This document shows, piece by piece, positions 1 through 8,399 of a stretch of DNA of 64,000 nt. The DNA is from Peptococcaceae bacterium BRH_c4b (GTDB taxonomy: Bacteria > Bacillota > Desulfotomaculia > Desulfotomaculales > Desulfocucumaceae). The notes beneath the pieces are model-generated. The model ran no database searches and was not told the origin of the DNA. It saw only the letters and a program-made list of their open reading frames with translations. Location: positions 51,233-115,232 of the forward strand of contig LADO01000018.1 of the NCBI GenBank assembly GCA_000961595.1, read 5' to 3'. The position numbers and the translations under genes are program-made. Each line of letters opens with the position of its first letter. The stretch's first letter is position 1.

Positions 1-402
1 GAGACTCAGGATGATTTGGCCGCAGCCCTCAGGGAAGCGGGTTTTTCCGTTACCCAGGCCACGGTATCCAGAGATATCAAGGAAATGGGCCTGGTTAAAA
101 TACCCGGCGAAAACAATACCTCCTATTATGCTATACCTGGCAGGGAGACTGTGCGTTATAGCGAGGACAGAATGAAAAGGCTGTTTGCAGCTTCCGTGCA
201 GTTTATAGATTCCAGTGAAAATTTGATTATCATAAAAACCCTGCCCGGCGAGGCCCAGGGTGTGGCTTCGGCCATAGACCATTCCGGCTGGCCGGAAATA
301 ATCGGCACTGTGGCCGGGGATGACACCATCATAGTAGTGGTTAAGCCCAAAAGCATGACTGCGGTGTTGCAGAAGAGATTTCACCATATGGCCGGAGGTT
401 AG
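1..402 (+). CDS. argR: Arginine repressor ArgR (5' end outside window)
   Basis: Transcriptional regulator of arginine metabolism that binds ARG boxes as an arginine-dependent hexamer. The frame is open from base 1 (Glu-Thr-Gln-Asp-Asp-Leu), so the start lies upstream and about 133 residues are visible. The N-terminal winged-helix motif [14 protein letters not shown] is clear. The C-terminal oligomerisation and arginine-binding domain carries the typical [12 protein letters not shown] segment. The stop is 3 bases before recN, an argR-recN arrangement common in Firmicutes that suggests co-transcription. The TTG at 16 is only an internal codon. The identification is firm; only the amino end is missing. 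Confidence 0.95.
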   Translation, partial: ETQDDLAAALREAGFSVTQATVSRDIKEMGLVKIPGENNTSYYAIPGRETVRYSEDRMKRLFAASVQFIDSSENLIIIKTLPGEAQGVASAIDHSGWPEIIGTVAGDDTIIVVVKPKSMTAVLQKRFHHMAGG

Positions 403-405
403 TCT

Positions 406-2085
406 ATGTTAATCAACCTTTTCGTGAAAGATTTTGGCCTTATTGAACAGACGGAAATCAGTTTCGGAATGGGTTTTAACGTACTGACAGGGGAAACTGG
501 CGCCGGCAAATCCATTATTCTGGAGGCGCTGCAGGTTGTTCTTGGCGGAAGGGCGTCCGGGGATTATATACGTACCGGCTCGGACCGGGCCATCATTCAG
601 AGCACATTTGACATCAGCGGACTTTCCCAGGTGGTGGAAAAACTTAATGGAGCGGGTATGATACCTGACGAGGACGGCATGCTTCTGCTGTCCAGAGAGA
701 TCAACAGCAGCGGCAGAAACATATGCAGGGTCAATGGACAAATAGCACCTCTGGCCCAGTACAGGCTAATAGGAGGTTTGCTGGTGGACATGCAGGGCCA
801 GCACGAACAGCATACCCTGCTGCATGCCGAACATCAGCTTGACTTGCTGGACAGCTTTGGCGGGGCAGGACAGAGGGACGCGTTGGAACAACTGGCCAGT
901 ACCTACCGGCTCTGGAAAAATATTGGCAACGAACTGTCCGCCTGCCAGAGCCGGATAGCCGGTATGGAAAGGCGTCTTGAGTTCATTAAATATCAGCTGG
1001 AGGAGATAGACTCGGCCAACTTAAGCCCCGGGGAATATGAAGAGCTGTCGAGAGAGCGCAGCATACTGGCCAACGCAGAAAAAATAAAGCGCCTGACTGC
1101 CGAATGTCATGCCGTATTGCACAGCGGGGAAGGTGGGATAGTGCCGGCAGTGGATTTGCTGGCCAGGGCCTGCCGTGCCGTGGAGCAACTGGCTGGCATG
1201 GATGCCGGGCTTGTATCATTGAAGGATACCCTGGCGGGGTGTCTTTACCAGGTAGAGGATGTGGCCAGGGAACTGTCCGGTTACCTGGACTCGCTGGATT
1301 TCAATCCTGCACGCCTGGAGGCCGCCGAGAGCAGACTGGCGAAAATTGAGAGTTTGGTAAAAAAATACGGGGGTTCAGTGGAGGAGGCAATAAAATACCG
1401 TTCGGAAATTGCAGCGGAGATGGATGACTGCGAAAACAGCGGGGAGAAGATTGCTTTACTGGAAAGGGAAAAGGCTGCTTGCCTGGACCAATGGTCAAAG
1501 GCGGCAGACATGCTGACTAAAATGCGCCAAAATACAGCGCAACAACTGGAAAAGGCTGTGGCCGGGGAACTTGCCGAATTAGAAATGGCCAAAGTAAAAT
1601 TCAGGGTGGAATTTAGCAATACCGTAGAAATATCTGAAAAGGGCAGGGAAAGGGTGGAATACAATATCTCGCCCAATCCCGGGGAATCTCTCCGGCCGCT
1701 GGCCAGGATAGCCTCCGGTGGGGAACTCTCCCGGATTATGCTGGCTTTAAAGACCATACTGGCGGAGAATGAGGATGTGCCAACCCTGGTCTTTGACGAG
1801 GTGGAGTCCGGTATCGGCGGCAGGGCGCTCCAGGCGGTGGCTGAAAAACTGGCTGCCCTGGGCCGCAAAAGACAGGTTATCTGCGTGACCCACGCTGCGG
1901 CTGTGGCTGCCCGGGCCGATATCCACTATCATATCTATAAAGAGGAATACCTGGAGCGAACCGTCACCAGGGTGAAAGGCCTCACCGGGGAAGAACGGGT
2001 TGAGGAACTGGCCCGGATGCTGGGCGGGCGGGATTATGAGGGTGTTGCGATGGAACATGCCAGGCAAATGATTAAAAACGCCTGA
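406..2085 (+). CDS. recN: DNA repair protein RecN
   Basis: SMC-like ATPase that acts early in recombinational repair of double-strand breaks, in the cytoplasm on DNA ends. At 559 residues it has the usual length. Walker A is GETGAGKS at residues 29-36. The middle has long heptad-rich coiled-coil stretches, with glutamine and glutamate runs around residues 150-380. The ABC signature ASGGELSR lies near residue 436 and Walker B TLVFDEVESG near 460, followed by the D-loop. The ATG start is 3 bases after the argR stop, and the argR tail supplies GGAGG as ribosome binding site. A strong terminator follows. High certainty. Confidence 0.97.
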   Translation: MLINLFVKDFGLIEQTEISFGMGFNVLTGETGAGKSIILEALQVVLGGRASGDYIRTGSDRAIIQSTFDISGLSQVVEKLNGAGMIPDEDGMLLLSREINSSGRNICRVNGQIAPLAQYRLIGGLLVDMQGQHEQHTLLHAEHQLDLLDSFGGAGQRDALEQLASTYRLWKNIGNELSACQSRIAGMERRLEFIKYQLEEIDSANLSPGEYEELSRERSILANAEKIKRLTAECHAVLHSGEGGIVPAVDLLARACRAVEQLAGMDAGLVSLKDTLAGCLYQVEDVARELSGYLDSLDFNPARLEAAESRLAKIESLVKKYGGSVEEAIKYRSEIAAEMDDCENSGEKIALLEREKAACLDQWSKAADMLTKMRQNTAQQLEKAVAGELAELEMAKVKFRVEFSNTVEISEKGRERVEYNISPNPGESLRPLARIASGGELSRIMLALKTILAENEDVPTLVFDEVESGIGGRALQAVAEKLAALGRKRQVICVTHAAAVAARADIHYHIYKEEYLERTVTRVKGLTGEERVEELARMLGGRDYEGVAMEHARQMIKNA

Positions 2086-2134
2086 TTTGTTGAAGTAATG
2101 ATAAGTTTTTTTAAAATTTTTAGTTTGTTTATAC

Positions 2135-2168
2135 AAAAGAAGTAACATTTTTGTTACTTCTTTTTTTA
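2135..2168 (+). terminator. Rho-independent terminator after recN
   Basis: A 13-base stem (AAAAGAAGTAACA pairing with its complement) with a short T-rich loop is followed by a run of T. It lies about 50 bases after the recN stop and closes the argR-recN unit. Confidence 0.85.
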
Positions 2169-2238
2169 TTCTGCAAAACCATATAACTTTTTTCTAAATC
2201 GATAGAAGTATTGTTGTGATTGATAATGGTAATGTGAG

Positions 2239-2267
2239 GCATAGTTAGGCAGAATAAAAACATTCAA
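2239..2267 (+). promoter_or_regulatory. Possible sigma-G/F-type promoter for spoIVB
   Basis: GCATA at 2239-2243 and CATTCAA at 2261-2267 are 17 bases apart. This resembles the forespore promoter pattern GHATR-N18-CATNHTA with one mismatch and a one-base-short spacer. SpoIVB is made in the forespore in known spore formers, which supports the guess, but the match is imperfect. Confidence 0.3.
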
Positions 2268-2357
2268 TCGGGGTTAATTTAAGATAGTACAGATAAGTAA
2301 ATAATATTACCACAAAGTGAACATTAAAAATTTAAAACAGGAAATGGGGGTGTGTTA

Positions 2358-3701
2358 TTGGAAAAAGAAGCTTATAGCAGACCCATGGTAATTCCATTTA
2401 TAGTAATGGTATTTGTGGTAATGCTTATAAGTTTCGTTTTAAAAACAAACATATATGAGCCGGTACTAAATATCAGCGTCGGTGATACGGTAAGTCCGGA
2501 AATGTTTTTTCCGGGTTTTATGACCGGAAATATTAGTTACAGCGTAGGTGAAACAGATGCTGTCAGCGGTGATCATAAAGCGGTCAACGAAATGAGCTGT
2601 GACGCAGGCAGCAGCTCCGCAGTATTTAAATATCCCGGCAAGAGGCTTTTGGAATTTAAGCTTTTCGGATTTATCCCCTTAAGCAATATAGTGATAAATG
2701 TGGTGGACCCGGTTAAAGTTATACCTGGCGGCCAGTCTATCGGTGTCATGCTACACTCGAAAGGTGTCATGGTGGTGGGCATGTCTCCTGTAACCGACAG
2801 GGCAGGGAAAAGAATAAATCCTGCAGCGGATGCAGGTATCATGGTGGGAGACGTAATACTTAGCATCGACGGTATCATGGTAAAAAGCGATGAACAGGTC
2901 AAGGCACTGGTTAGTTTGGGTAAGGAAAATACCTTGACAATAGTTCTAAAGCGGGGCAGTAATAATATAAAGGTTACGGTCAAACCAGTTATTTGCAGTG
3001 AAACCGGCAGCTATCGAATTGGCCTGTATGTTCGCGACGGAACTGCCGGAGTTGGCACCTTAAGCTTTTATCACACGTCGAGCAGGTGTTACGGAGCCCT
3101 CGGGCACGTAATCAACGATGCGGATACAGCCATGAAAATCGACATGGCCGAAGGAAAAATTGTGGGGGCCAGTGTAAAGGGAATCCATCCAGGCCGGAAA
3201 GGCAAACCCGGGGAAAAGGTAGGCATGTTTAACGGATCCAGGGATATAACGGGGAGCATAGTAAAAAACACGCCTTTTGGAATTTTTGGTGAACTGGATA
3301 AACCCGTGGTCAACCCTTTTTACAAGGAAGCGCTGCCGGTGGCTTTTAGTTATCAGATCAAAAAGGGCCCGGCTGAAATCATGACCGTCCTGGAGGATAA
3401 CAGGGTGGAAAAGTATAATATTGAAATTCAGGAAATACTGAGTCCCCCTGTCCGGGACGGAAAGGGTCTGATTATAAAGGTAACGGACAAAAAATTGTTA
3501 CAGAAAAGTGGGGGCATAATACAGGGCATGAGCGGCAGTCCCATAATTCAAAACGGCATGCTAGTGGGCGCAGTTACCCATGTAATCGTAAACGATCCCA
3601 CCCGGGGCTACGGTGTTCTGGCGGAATGGATGCTGCAGGAAGCCGGAATCTTGCATGCGGATGTTAATCAAGGTACAGGAATCAGGCAAAAAGCGGCCTG
3701 A
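2358..3701 (+). CDS. spoIVB: SpoIVB peptidase (stage IV sporulation protein B)
   Basis: Forespore-secreted serine protease that triggers pro-sigma-K processing by cleaving SpoIVFA during sporulation. It has an N-terminal membrane or signal segment (about residues 8-28), a PDZ domain (about 120-210, with AGIMVGDVILSIDG) and an S55 peptidase domain. The presumed catalytic serine is in GMSGSP near residue 392 and the histidine in ALGHVI near 248. I chose TTG at 2358 because the GGGGG Shine-Dalgarno at 2346-2350 is 7 bases from it, while the GTG at 2352 almost touches it. The predicted length is 447 residues. Its position directly before spo0A is the classic arrangement in spore formers. Confidence 0.95.
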   Translation: MEKEAYSRPMVIPFIVMVFVVMLISFVLKTNIYEPVLNISVGDTVSPEMFFPGFMTGNISYSVGETDAVSGDHKAVNEMSCDAGSSSAVFKYPGKRLLEFKLFGFIPLSNIVINVVDPVKVIPGGQSIGVMLHSKGVMVVGMSPVTDRAGKRINPAADAGIMVGDVILSIDGIMVKSDEQVKALVSLGKENTLTIVLKRGSNNIKVTVKPVICSETGSYRIGLYVRDGTAGVGTLSFYHTSSRCYGALGHVINDADTAMKIDMAEGKIVGASVKGIHPGRKGKPGEKVGMFNGSRDITGSIVKNTPFGIFGELDKPVVNPFYKEALPVAFSYQIKKGPAEIMTVLEDNRVEKYNIEIQEILSPPVRDGKGLIIKVTDKKLLQKSGGIIQGMSGSPIIQNGMLVGAVTHVIVNDPTRGYGVLAEWMLQEAGILHADVNQGTGIRQKAA

Positions 3702-3850
3702 TTCCTTTTTTATAAATTTTTTTCGAATTTGTTTGCAAATGTTCAAAAAAACGTCAGAAATGGCGATATATTTATGGTTTTTATAATTTTTTGAATAAAT
3801 CAAACAGTAACAATATGTAAATGATGGAAAAAATTAATTTTTTTGATAGA

Positions 3851-3876
3851 AGGACTTTTATAAAGTACCGTCGAAT
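3851..3876 (+). promoter_or_regulatory. Likely sigma-H promoter of spo0A
   Basis: AGGACTT at 3851-3857 and CGAAT at 3872-3876 are spaced exactly as in the sigma-H consensus AGGAWWT-N14-HGAAT, with one mismatch (C for W). The overlapping CGTCGAA also resembles a Spo0A box (TGTCGAA) with one mismatch. Both fit the known sigma-H-driven, autoregulated transcription of spo0A. No transcript evidence is available here. Confidence 0.5.
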
Positions 3877-3937
3877 GAATTGGGTATTAATTCCTATATA
3901 GATAAAAAGAGAAAAATATTCAGGAGGCGGGAATCTA

Positions 3938-4708
3938 ATGATGCGAAAGTTAATTAAATTGGTTATCGCGGACGATAACCGGGAATTTTGCGAGTTGCTT
4001 AAAGAATTTATTGCCCAGCAGGATGATCTCGCGCTGGCGGGAATTGCTGGCAATGGTCTGGAAGCACTGGATCTCATCGAGCAGCATAATCCTGATATTG
4101 TGGTCTTAGATATCATTATGCCCCATCTCGACGGGATTGGCGTACTGGAAAGACTTGCTTCCGGCAATATGCCTCAGCGGCCTAGGGTAATCATGCTTAC
4201 TGCCTTTGGGCAGGAGACAGTGACTCAGCGTGCGGTGGAACTTGGGGCGGATTATTATATACTTAAACCATTTGATTTTTCCGTTCTGGCTACCAGGATT
4301 CGCCAATTGGCTGAAGGTCTGAACGTTTCCAGTTATATTAATACGGTAAAACCCAAAAATCTGGATGTAGCTGTAACTAATATTATACATGAGATGGGCG
4401 TGCCAGCTCATATTAAAGGCTATCATTACCTTCGGGACGCTATCCTGATGGTTGTAAACGAGGTAAATCTATTGGGCGCAGTAACCAAGGAGCTTTATCC
4501 CATGATCGCCATGAAATACCAAACTACCCCCAGCAGGGTGGAAAGGGCCATCCGCCACGCCATTGAACTGGCCTGGGACAGGGGCAACGTGGAGATGATG
4601 ACCAAATTTTTCGGCTACACTATTAATCTGGAGCGCGGCAAGCCCACCAACTCGGAATTCATCGCGATGGTGGCGGACAAGCTAAGGATTGAGGCAAAAG
4701 TAAGCTAG
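3938..4708 (+). CDS. spo0A: Sporulation master regulator Spo0A
   Basis: Response regulator that, once phosphorylated by the phosphorelay, commits the cell to sporulation. The receiver domain (about residues 1-125) has the acidic pocket ADDN, the phospho-acceptor aspartate in VVLDIIMP near residue 57, a conserved Thr in VIMLTAF and Lys in YYILKPF. The C-terminal Spo0A DNA-binding domain (about 145-256) contains the [15 protein letters not shown] recognition region. At 256 residues it is family-typical. AGGAGGCGG at 3922-3930 sits 7 bases before the ATG; a second ATG follows at once. It is apparently monocistronic, between a sigma-H-like promoter and a long terminator. Confidence 0.98.
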   Translation: MMRKLIKLVIADDNREFCELLKEFIAQQDDLALAGIAGNGLEALDLIEQHNPDIVVLDIIMPHLDGIGVLERLASGNMPQRPRVIMLTAFGQETVTQRAVELGADYYILKPFDFSVLATRIRQLAEGLNVSSYINTVKPKNLDVAVTNIIHEMGVPAHIKGYHYLRDAILMVVNEVNLLGAVTKELYPMIAMKYQTTPSRVERAIRHAIELAWDRGNVEMMTKFFGYTINLERGKPTNSEFIAMVADKLRIEAKVS

Positions 4709-4751
4709 CCCCAAAGGATTTGGTACACATAGAATTCTTTTAATGCTGCTT

Positions 4752-4806
4752 AACACCGAGAGTTTATTGGTTTATTATAATCAATAAGCTCGGAGGTGTT
4801 TTTTAT
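4752..4806 (+). terminator. Terminator after spo0A
   Basis: AACACCGAG and AGTTTATTG pair with CAATAAGCT, CGG and GGTGTT to give a long, slightly bulged stem, followed by TTTTTTATT. It separates spo0A from the next gene. Confidence 0.8.
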
Positions 4807-4835
4807 TTAAAACAAAATACCGCGTAGGTGAATAA

Positions 4836-5300
4836 ATGATCATTATCAACAACGGAAATTTTTTTACTAATGAGCAGATAGAAAAGATTATCAAGCTTTT
4901 AGGCCGGGATTATAAACCGAATAAAATGGTAATTTATGAAACCAGGCTTGACATGCTAAGGCATTTCTTTAAATGCTATAATTTTTCATTAGAAGAATTC
5001 CGGGGCAAACTGGAGGGCAGTTACGATGAATCTACTGATACCGTTTATGTTTGTATATTCGCGCAAACTGACGACGGCGACGATTTCCACAGCAAACAGC
5101 TGTATTCATTGCATGCCATGGTTCATGAGTTAAGACACAGGTACCAGGCCGTGCGGGACATGTATACCTCCAGTGCTGCTGAAGAAAAATCCGAAGACGA
5201 CGCTGACAGATATGCAACGGATATAGTCAACCGTAAATCCGCTAGGATTAAAGAAATTATGGGCTGGCAGGAGGAATGGTTTGTTGAAGAGGAGGACTAA
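4836..5300 (+). CDS. Small HExxH (gluzincin-like) protein, function unknown
   Basis: A 154-residue cytoplasmic protein without signal peptide. It carries HELRH at about residues 97-101, a zinc-metallopeptidase HExxH motif, and about 20 residues later an acidic segment EEKSEDDADRYATDIV. That segment resembles the ExDADxYA third-ligand helix of IrrE/ImmA-like minimal metallopeptidases. I do not recognise the family further. It lies alone between spo0A and steA, after a terminator and with a weak ribosome binding site (GTAGGTGAA). That it is a protease is inference from the motif; it could also be a phage-derived or regulatory peptidase domain. It reads as a real gene: codon use is consistent and the frame is intact. 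Confidence 0.7.
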   Translation: MIIINNGNFFTNEQIEKIIKLLGRDYKPNKMVIYETRLDMLRHFFKCYNFSLEEFRGKLEGSYDESTDTVYVCIFAQTDDGDDFHSKQLYSLHAMVHELRHRYQAVRDMYTSSAAEEKSEDDADRYATDIVNRKSARIKEIMGWQEEWFVEEED

Positions 5301-5521
5301 AATTTTTAATAGCTGTGAATTATAATAATGGTTTTAAATATAAAAATCTGATTTAATTAATGATCTTTATATGCAATGGCGAGATTTGTCGAGTGGACCT
5401 TTGTTAAGTTGCGCACATGTTATAATTCGCCGTTTATCACGTCTTTATACGACAGGAGTTATCTTGACTGCCATTCACAATAAATGTAAAATGTTTAGTA
5501 TGTGTAAAGGCGGTGTTAAAA

Positions 5522-6643
5522 ATGCACTATAAAGGCACGGTTAGGGTGGACAAGCGCACCAAGAATCTGGTTAAACGTCTGTCTCCCAACGAGATAGCCA
5601 TCATCGACCACAGTGAACTGGACGATGTGGCGGCCCGGGCGCTTCTCGCCGGCAGGGTCAAAGTAGTGGTAAATGCCGCCCGGTCCCTCAGCGATAAATA
5701 TCCCAACCCCGGCCCATTGACCCTGGTAAAGGCCGGGGTAGTGCTGCTGGACAATGTGGGTGAACAGGTGATGGATGCTGTCCGTGAGGGGCAAACGGTG
5801 GAGATAATTAATGAAGAAATATATTGTGAGGGCCTCCCGGTGGCCTCGGGCAAGTTACTGACCCTTAGGGAAATTGAGCAGAAAATGGAACAGGTCAGAA
5901 GTAATATGCAGGAGGTTATTTCTGATTTTGTGGTCAACACCCTGGATTATGCCAGGACTGAAATCGGCCTGATTAACGGTGAATATAAAATCCCTCCGGT
6001 AACCACCGCCTTTCAGGGAAGACATGCCCTGATCGTGGTGCGGGGGCAAAACTATAAGGAAGATTTAAACGCTATTAAATCATACATCGATGATGTCAGG
6101 CCGGTACTGGTGGGTGTGGACGGCGGAGCCGACGCATTGTGGGAATTCGGTTATAAACCGGATATCATCGTGGGTGATATGGACAGTGTATCGGATAACG
6201 TGCTACAGGACGGTTCCGAACTTGTGGTACATGCTTATCAGAACGGCAAGGCGCCGGGACTGGAAAGGGTCAAATCCCTTGGTCTTAGTGCCAGGGTTTT
6301 TGCGGCTCCGGGGACCAGCGAGGATATCGCCATGCTGCTAGCCTATGAATATGGTGCCGAGCTGATAGTGGCCGTGGGTACCCACTCCAACGTGCAGGAT
6401 TTTTTAGAAAAAGGCAGAAAAGGTATGGCCAGTACCTTTTTAGTCAGGCTAAAGGTCGGGACGAAGCTGGTGGACGCCAAAGGCGTGAGCAAACTATACC
6501 GGAACCGGGTTAAGGCCCGCTATCTGGCCCAGATTGTACTGGCCGCGCTCTTACCGGTGGCGGTGATTGTAATGATTACCCCATCTACCAGGCAGCTTTT
6601 CAGGTTATTATATTTGCAATTTAAACTTTTATTCGCTACATAA
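5522..6643 (+). CDS. steA: SteA-like putative cytokinetic-ring protein
   Basis: Matches the SteA family, known from Actinobacteria as a division-site partner of the SteB membrane protein. The central to C-terminal part has a thiamin-pyrophosphokinase-like fold, with VGVDGGADALWEFG and PDIIVGDMDSVSD near residues 195-225. One transmembrane helix lies near the C-terminus (about 335-355) and would anchor it to the inner membrane. I chose ATG at 5522: AAAGGCGG ends 8 bases upstream, whereas the GTG at 5513 overlaps it. The length is 373 residues. It is followed by an mctB-like gene, the same pair order as in mycobacteria. Confidence 0.85.
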   Translation: MHYKGTVRVDKRTKNLVKRLSPNEIAIIDHSELDDVAARALLAGRVKVVVNAARSLSDKYPNPGPLTLVKAGVVLLDNVGEQVMDAVREGQTVEIINEEIYCEGLPVASGKLLTLREIEQKMEQVRSNMQEVISDFVVNTLDYARTEIGLINGEYKIPPVTTAFQGRHALIVVRGQNYKEDLNAIKSYIDDVRPVLVGVDGGADALWEFGYKPDIIVGDMDSVSDNVLQDGSELVVHAYQNGKAPGLERVKSLGLSARVFAAPGTSEDIAMLLAYEYGAELIVAVGTHSNVQDFLEKGRKGMASTFLVRLKVGTKLVDAKGVSKLYRNRVKARYLAQIVLAALLPVAVIVMITPSTRQLFRLLYLQFKLLFAT

Positions 6644-6646
6644 TCC

Positions 6647-6672
6647 CGGGGACGGGCAATCCCCGCTTTTTT
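6647..6672 (+). terminator. Short hairpin with T-tract between steA and mctB-like gene
   Basis: CGGGGA at 6647-6652 pairs with TCCCCG at 6660-6665, followed by CTTTTTT. The stem is short, so it may be a weak terminator or attenuator inside the operon rather than its end. Confidence 0.4.
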
Positions 6673-6686
6673 CTGGGGGTGCTAAA

Positions 6687-7619
6687 GTGTTTTTCAACCT
6701 AAGGTATCATATAGCTTCGCTAGTTGCCGTATTCCTGGCCCTGGGCATAGGTATACTGATTGGCAGTACACTGCCTGGCAACGATGCCCTGATGAAACAG
6801 CAAAAACAGCTCAGTGACCATCTGGAGGTCCAACTGGATTCGTTGCTAAAGAGGAACGAGGCAGTGCAAGTAAGAGCCAGCAGCCTGGAAATGGATAACA
6901 ATATACAAAGGCAGTTTGAAAAACAGATTTTACCGGCGCTTATAGCCGGAAAGCTTCAGGGCCACAATATAGCCCTCATTGAAACCAACGGTTACGGTTT
7001 TCCCGAGGATCTTACCCAGACGCTGCAGGCCGCCGGCGCCAGTGTGCAGTCGGTTACCACCATACTGAACGGCCTTGAGGTGGGGGATAAAAATAAGTTG
7101 CTTACTGCATTGAACTGGCAAGACATGAAAGATGAAGACATTGCTCCGCGCCTTGCGGCGGAAATGGCCAGATCGGTGGCAGAGGGGGACGGGAAAAAGA
7201 TTTTGGCTACACTGGCCCAGTTAGAAATGATTAAAACCCAGGGCACATATGGCATACCCCTGAGCGATGTGGTAATCGTCGGCGGCAGCGTGGACGAAAG
7301 TATGATTAAAGCCGAGAGTGTTGACATTCCCATCATAGATTATTTTCAAGGCAAAAAAATTACCGTTTTCGGTACGGAACAGTCCGGGGTCATGCATTCC
7401 TATATGAAGGATTACCAGAAAAAAAGGATTAGCACGGTGGACAATGTTGAATCCATCCCGGGCCAGGTGGCCCTGGTGCTGGCCATATCCGGCAAGCCCG
7501 GCCATTACGGCATAAAATCCACCGCCCAGAAATTGCTGCCCGCGCTGGATGATGCGGAGGGTGTTGTAAGTGGAGGAAAGACAACCAAAGCGGGTGTCGG
7601 TACTAATACCCGCTCATAA
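6687..7619 (+). CDS. MctB-like envelope protein (DUF3186, SteB-like)
   Basis: 310 residues. An N-terminal transmembrane helix (IASLVAVFLALGIGILIGS, about 8-26) is followed by a coiled coil (about 35-75) and a Rossmann-like extracytoplasmic domain. This family is labelled copper transporter after mycobacterial MctB. It is also the likely membrane partner of SteA in division-site control, which fits this gene order better than metal transport. The GTG start is preceded by GGGGGTG at 7-base spacing. It overlaps the next gene by 50 bases, indicating translational coupling. Confidence 0.75.
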   Translation: MFFNLRYHIASLVAVFLALGIGILIGSTLPGNDALMKQQKQLSDHLEVQLDSLLKRNEAVQVRASSLEMDNNIQRQFEKQILPALIAGKLQGHNIALIETNGYGFPEDLTQTLQAAGASVQSVTTILNGLEVGDKNKLLTALNWQDMKDEDIAPRLAAEMARSVAEGDGKKILATLAQLEMIKTQGTYGIPLSDVVIVGGSVDESMIKAESVDIPIIDYFQGKKITVFGTEQSGVMHSYMKDYQKKRISTVDNVESIPGQVALVLAISGKPGHYGIKSTAQKLLPALDDAEGVVSGGKTTKAGVGTNTRS

Positions 7620-8250
7620 TGAGGAAGACAGTATTTTTGATACAGTAACCGCTGCTTTTGCCCTGCCTGGCGTAAGTCAGGTGGTGGTGGTGGACGACGC
7701 CTCATCCGACCGTACATCCGAAATGGCGGAAAAAGCCGGTGCAACGGTGAAAGTGTTGCAGGTCAACGGTGGTAAGGGGGCTGCCATGAACGCTGGAGCC
7801 TCGCTGGTGGATGGCGACGTAGTGCTCCTGCTGGACGGCGACCTGGGGTCTTCCGCTGACGGGGCTGCTCCATTACTGGAACCGGTGTTGGACGGAGAGG
7901 CCGACATGACGGTGGCGGTTTTTCCCAGGACTGGTAGAAAAGGCGGCTTCGGCCTGGTGAAGGGCCTTGCCCGGGGTGGTATCAAGTATTATACCGGGCT
8001 TGAAATGACGGCGCCACTTTCCGGGCAGCGGGCTATGAACCGTCAGGCCTTTGAGGCGGTCCTGCCCTTCGCCGAAGGTTACGGAGTTGAGGTGGCGCTT
8101 ACGGTTAAGGCCGCCGCTAGTGGTTTCAGGGTGAAGGAAGTTCCGGTTATCATGACCCACAAGGAAACGGGCAGGGATTTGAAGGGCTTCATACACCGGG
8201 GCAGGCAGTTTAACGATGTATTAAGAACCCTGCTAAGTATAAGGAAATAA
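7570..8250 (+). CDS. Family 2 glycosyltransferase
   Basis: 226-residue GT-A fold enzyme that transfers sugar from a nucleotide donor. The N-terminus has VSVLIPAHNEEDSI, the nucleotide-binding pattern, and then VVVDDASSDRT and the metal-binding DGD in LLLDGDLGSS (about residues 78-84). No transmembrane helices follow, so it is probably soluble or membrane-associated. The GTG start lies inside the end of the mctB-like gene, with GGAGGG 8 bases upstream. Its place between steA/mctB and a MraY/WecA-like gene suggests a role in a wall-linked glycan. The acceptor cannot be told from sequence. Confidence 0.85.
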   Translation: MEERQPKRVSVLIPAHNEEDSIFDTVTAAFALPGVSQVVVVDDASSDRTSEMAEKAGATVKVLQVNGGKGAAMNAGASLVDGDVVLLLDGDLGSSADGAAPLLEPVLDGEADMTVAVFPRTGRKGGFGLVKGLARGGIKYYTGLEMTAPLSGQRAMNRQAFEAVLPFAEGYGVEVALTVKAAASGFRVKEVPVIMTHKETGRDLKGFIHRGRQFNDVLRTLLSIRK

Positions 8251-8264
8251 AACCAAAAACAGTA

Positions 8265-8379
8265 TAGCTACATATGGAAATCTAGGGACGGTTCTTGAAT
8301 TGAATCTAGATTCAATTCAAGAACCGTCCCTAGATTTCCGATTTCCAATAATATTTTCAATAACACTGTAGCTACATAT
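8265..8379. repeat. 64-bp perfect palindrome flanked by 11-bp direct repeats
   Basis: Bases 8276-8339 form a perfect 64-base palindrome centred on TCTAGA, containing AGGGACGGTTCTTGAATTG and its complement. TAGCTACATAT occurs directly repeated on both sides (8265-8275 and 8369-8379), like a target-site duplication. It looks like a REP/MITE-type mobile palindrome in the gap between two genes; no transposase is nearby. Confidence 0.75.
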
Positions 8380-8399
8380 TAAACCGGGGTGTGCGTTGA

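Noticed and set aside
1281..1868. 195-codon minus-strand frame opposite recN
   Set aside because: Serine-rich shadow of the recN coding sequence; the plus strand is certain.
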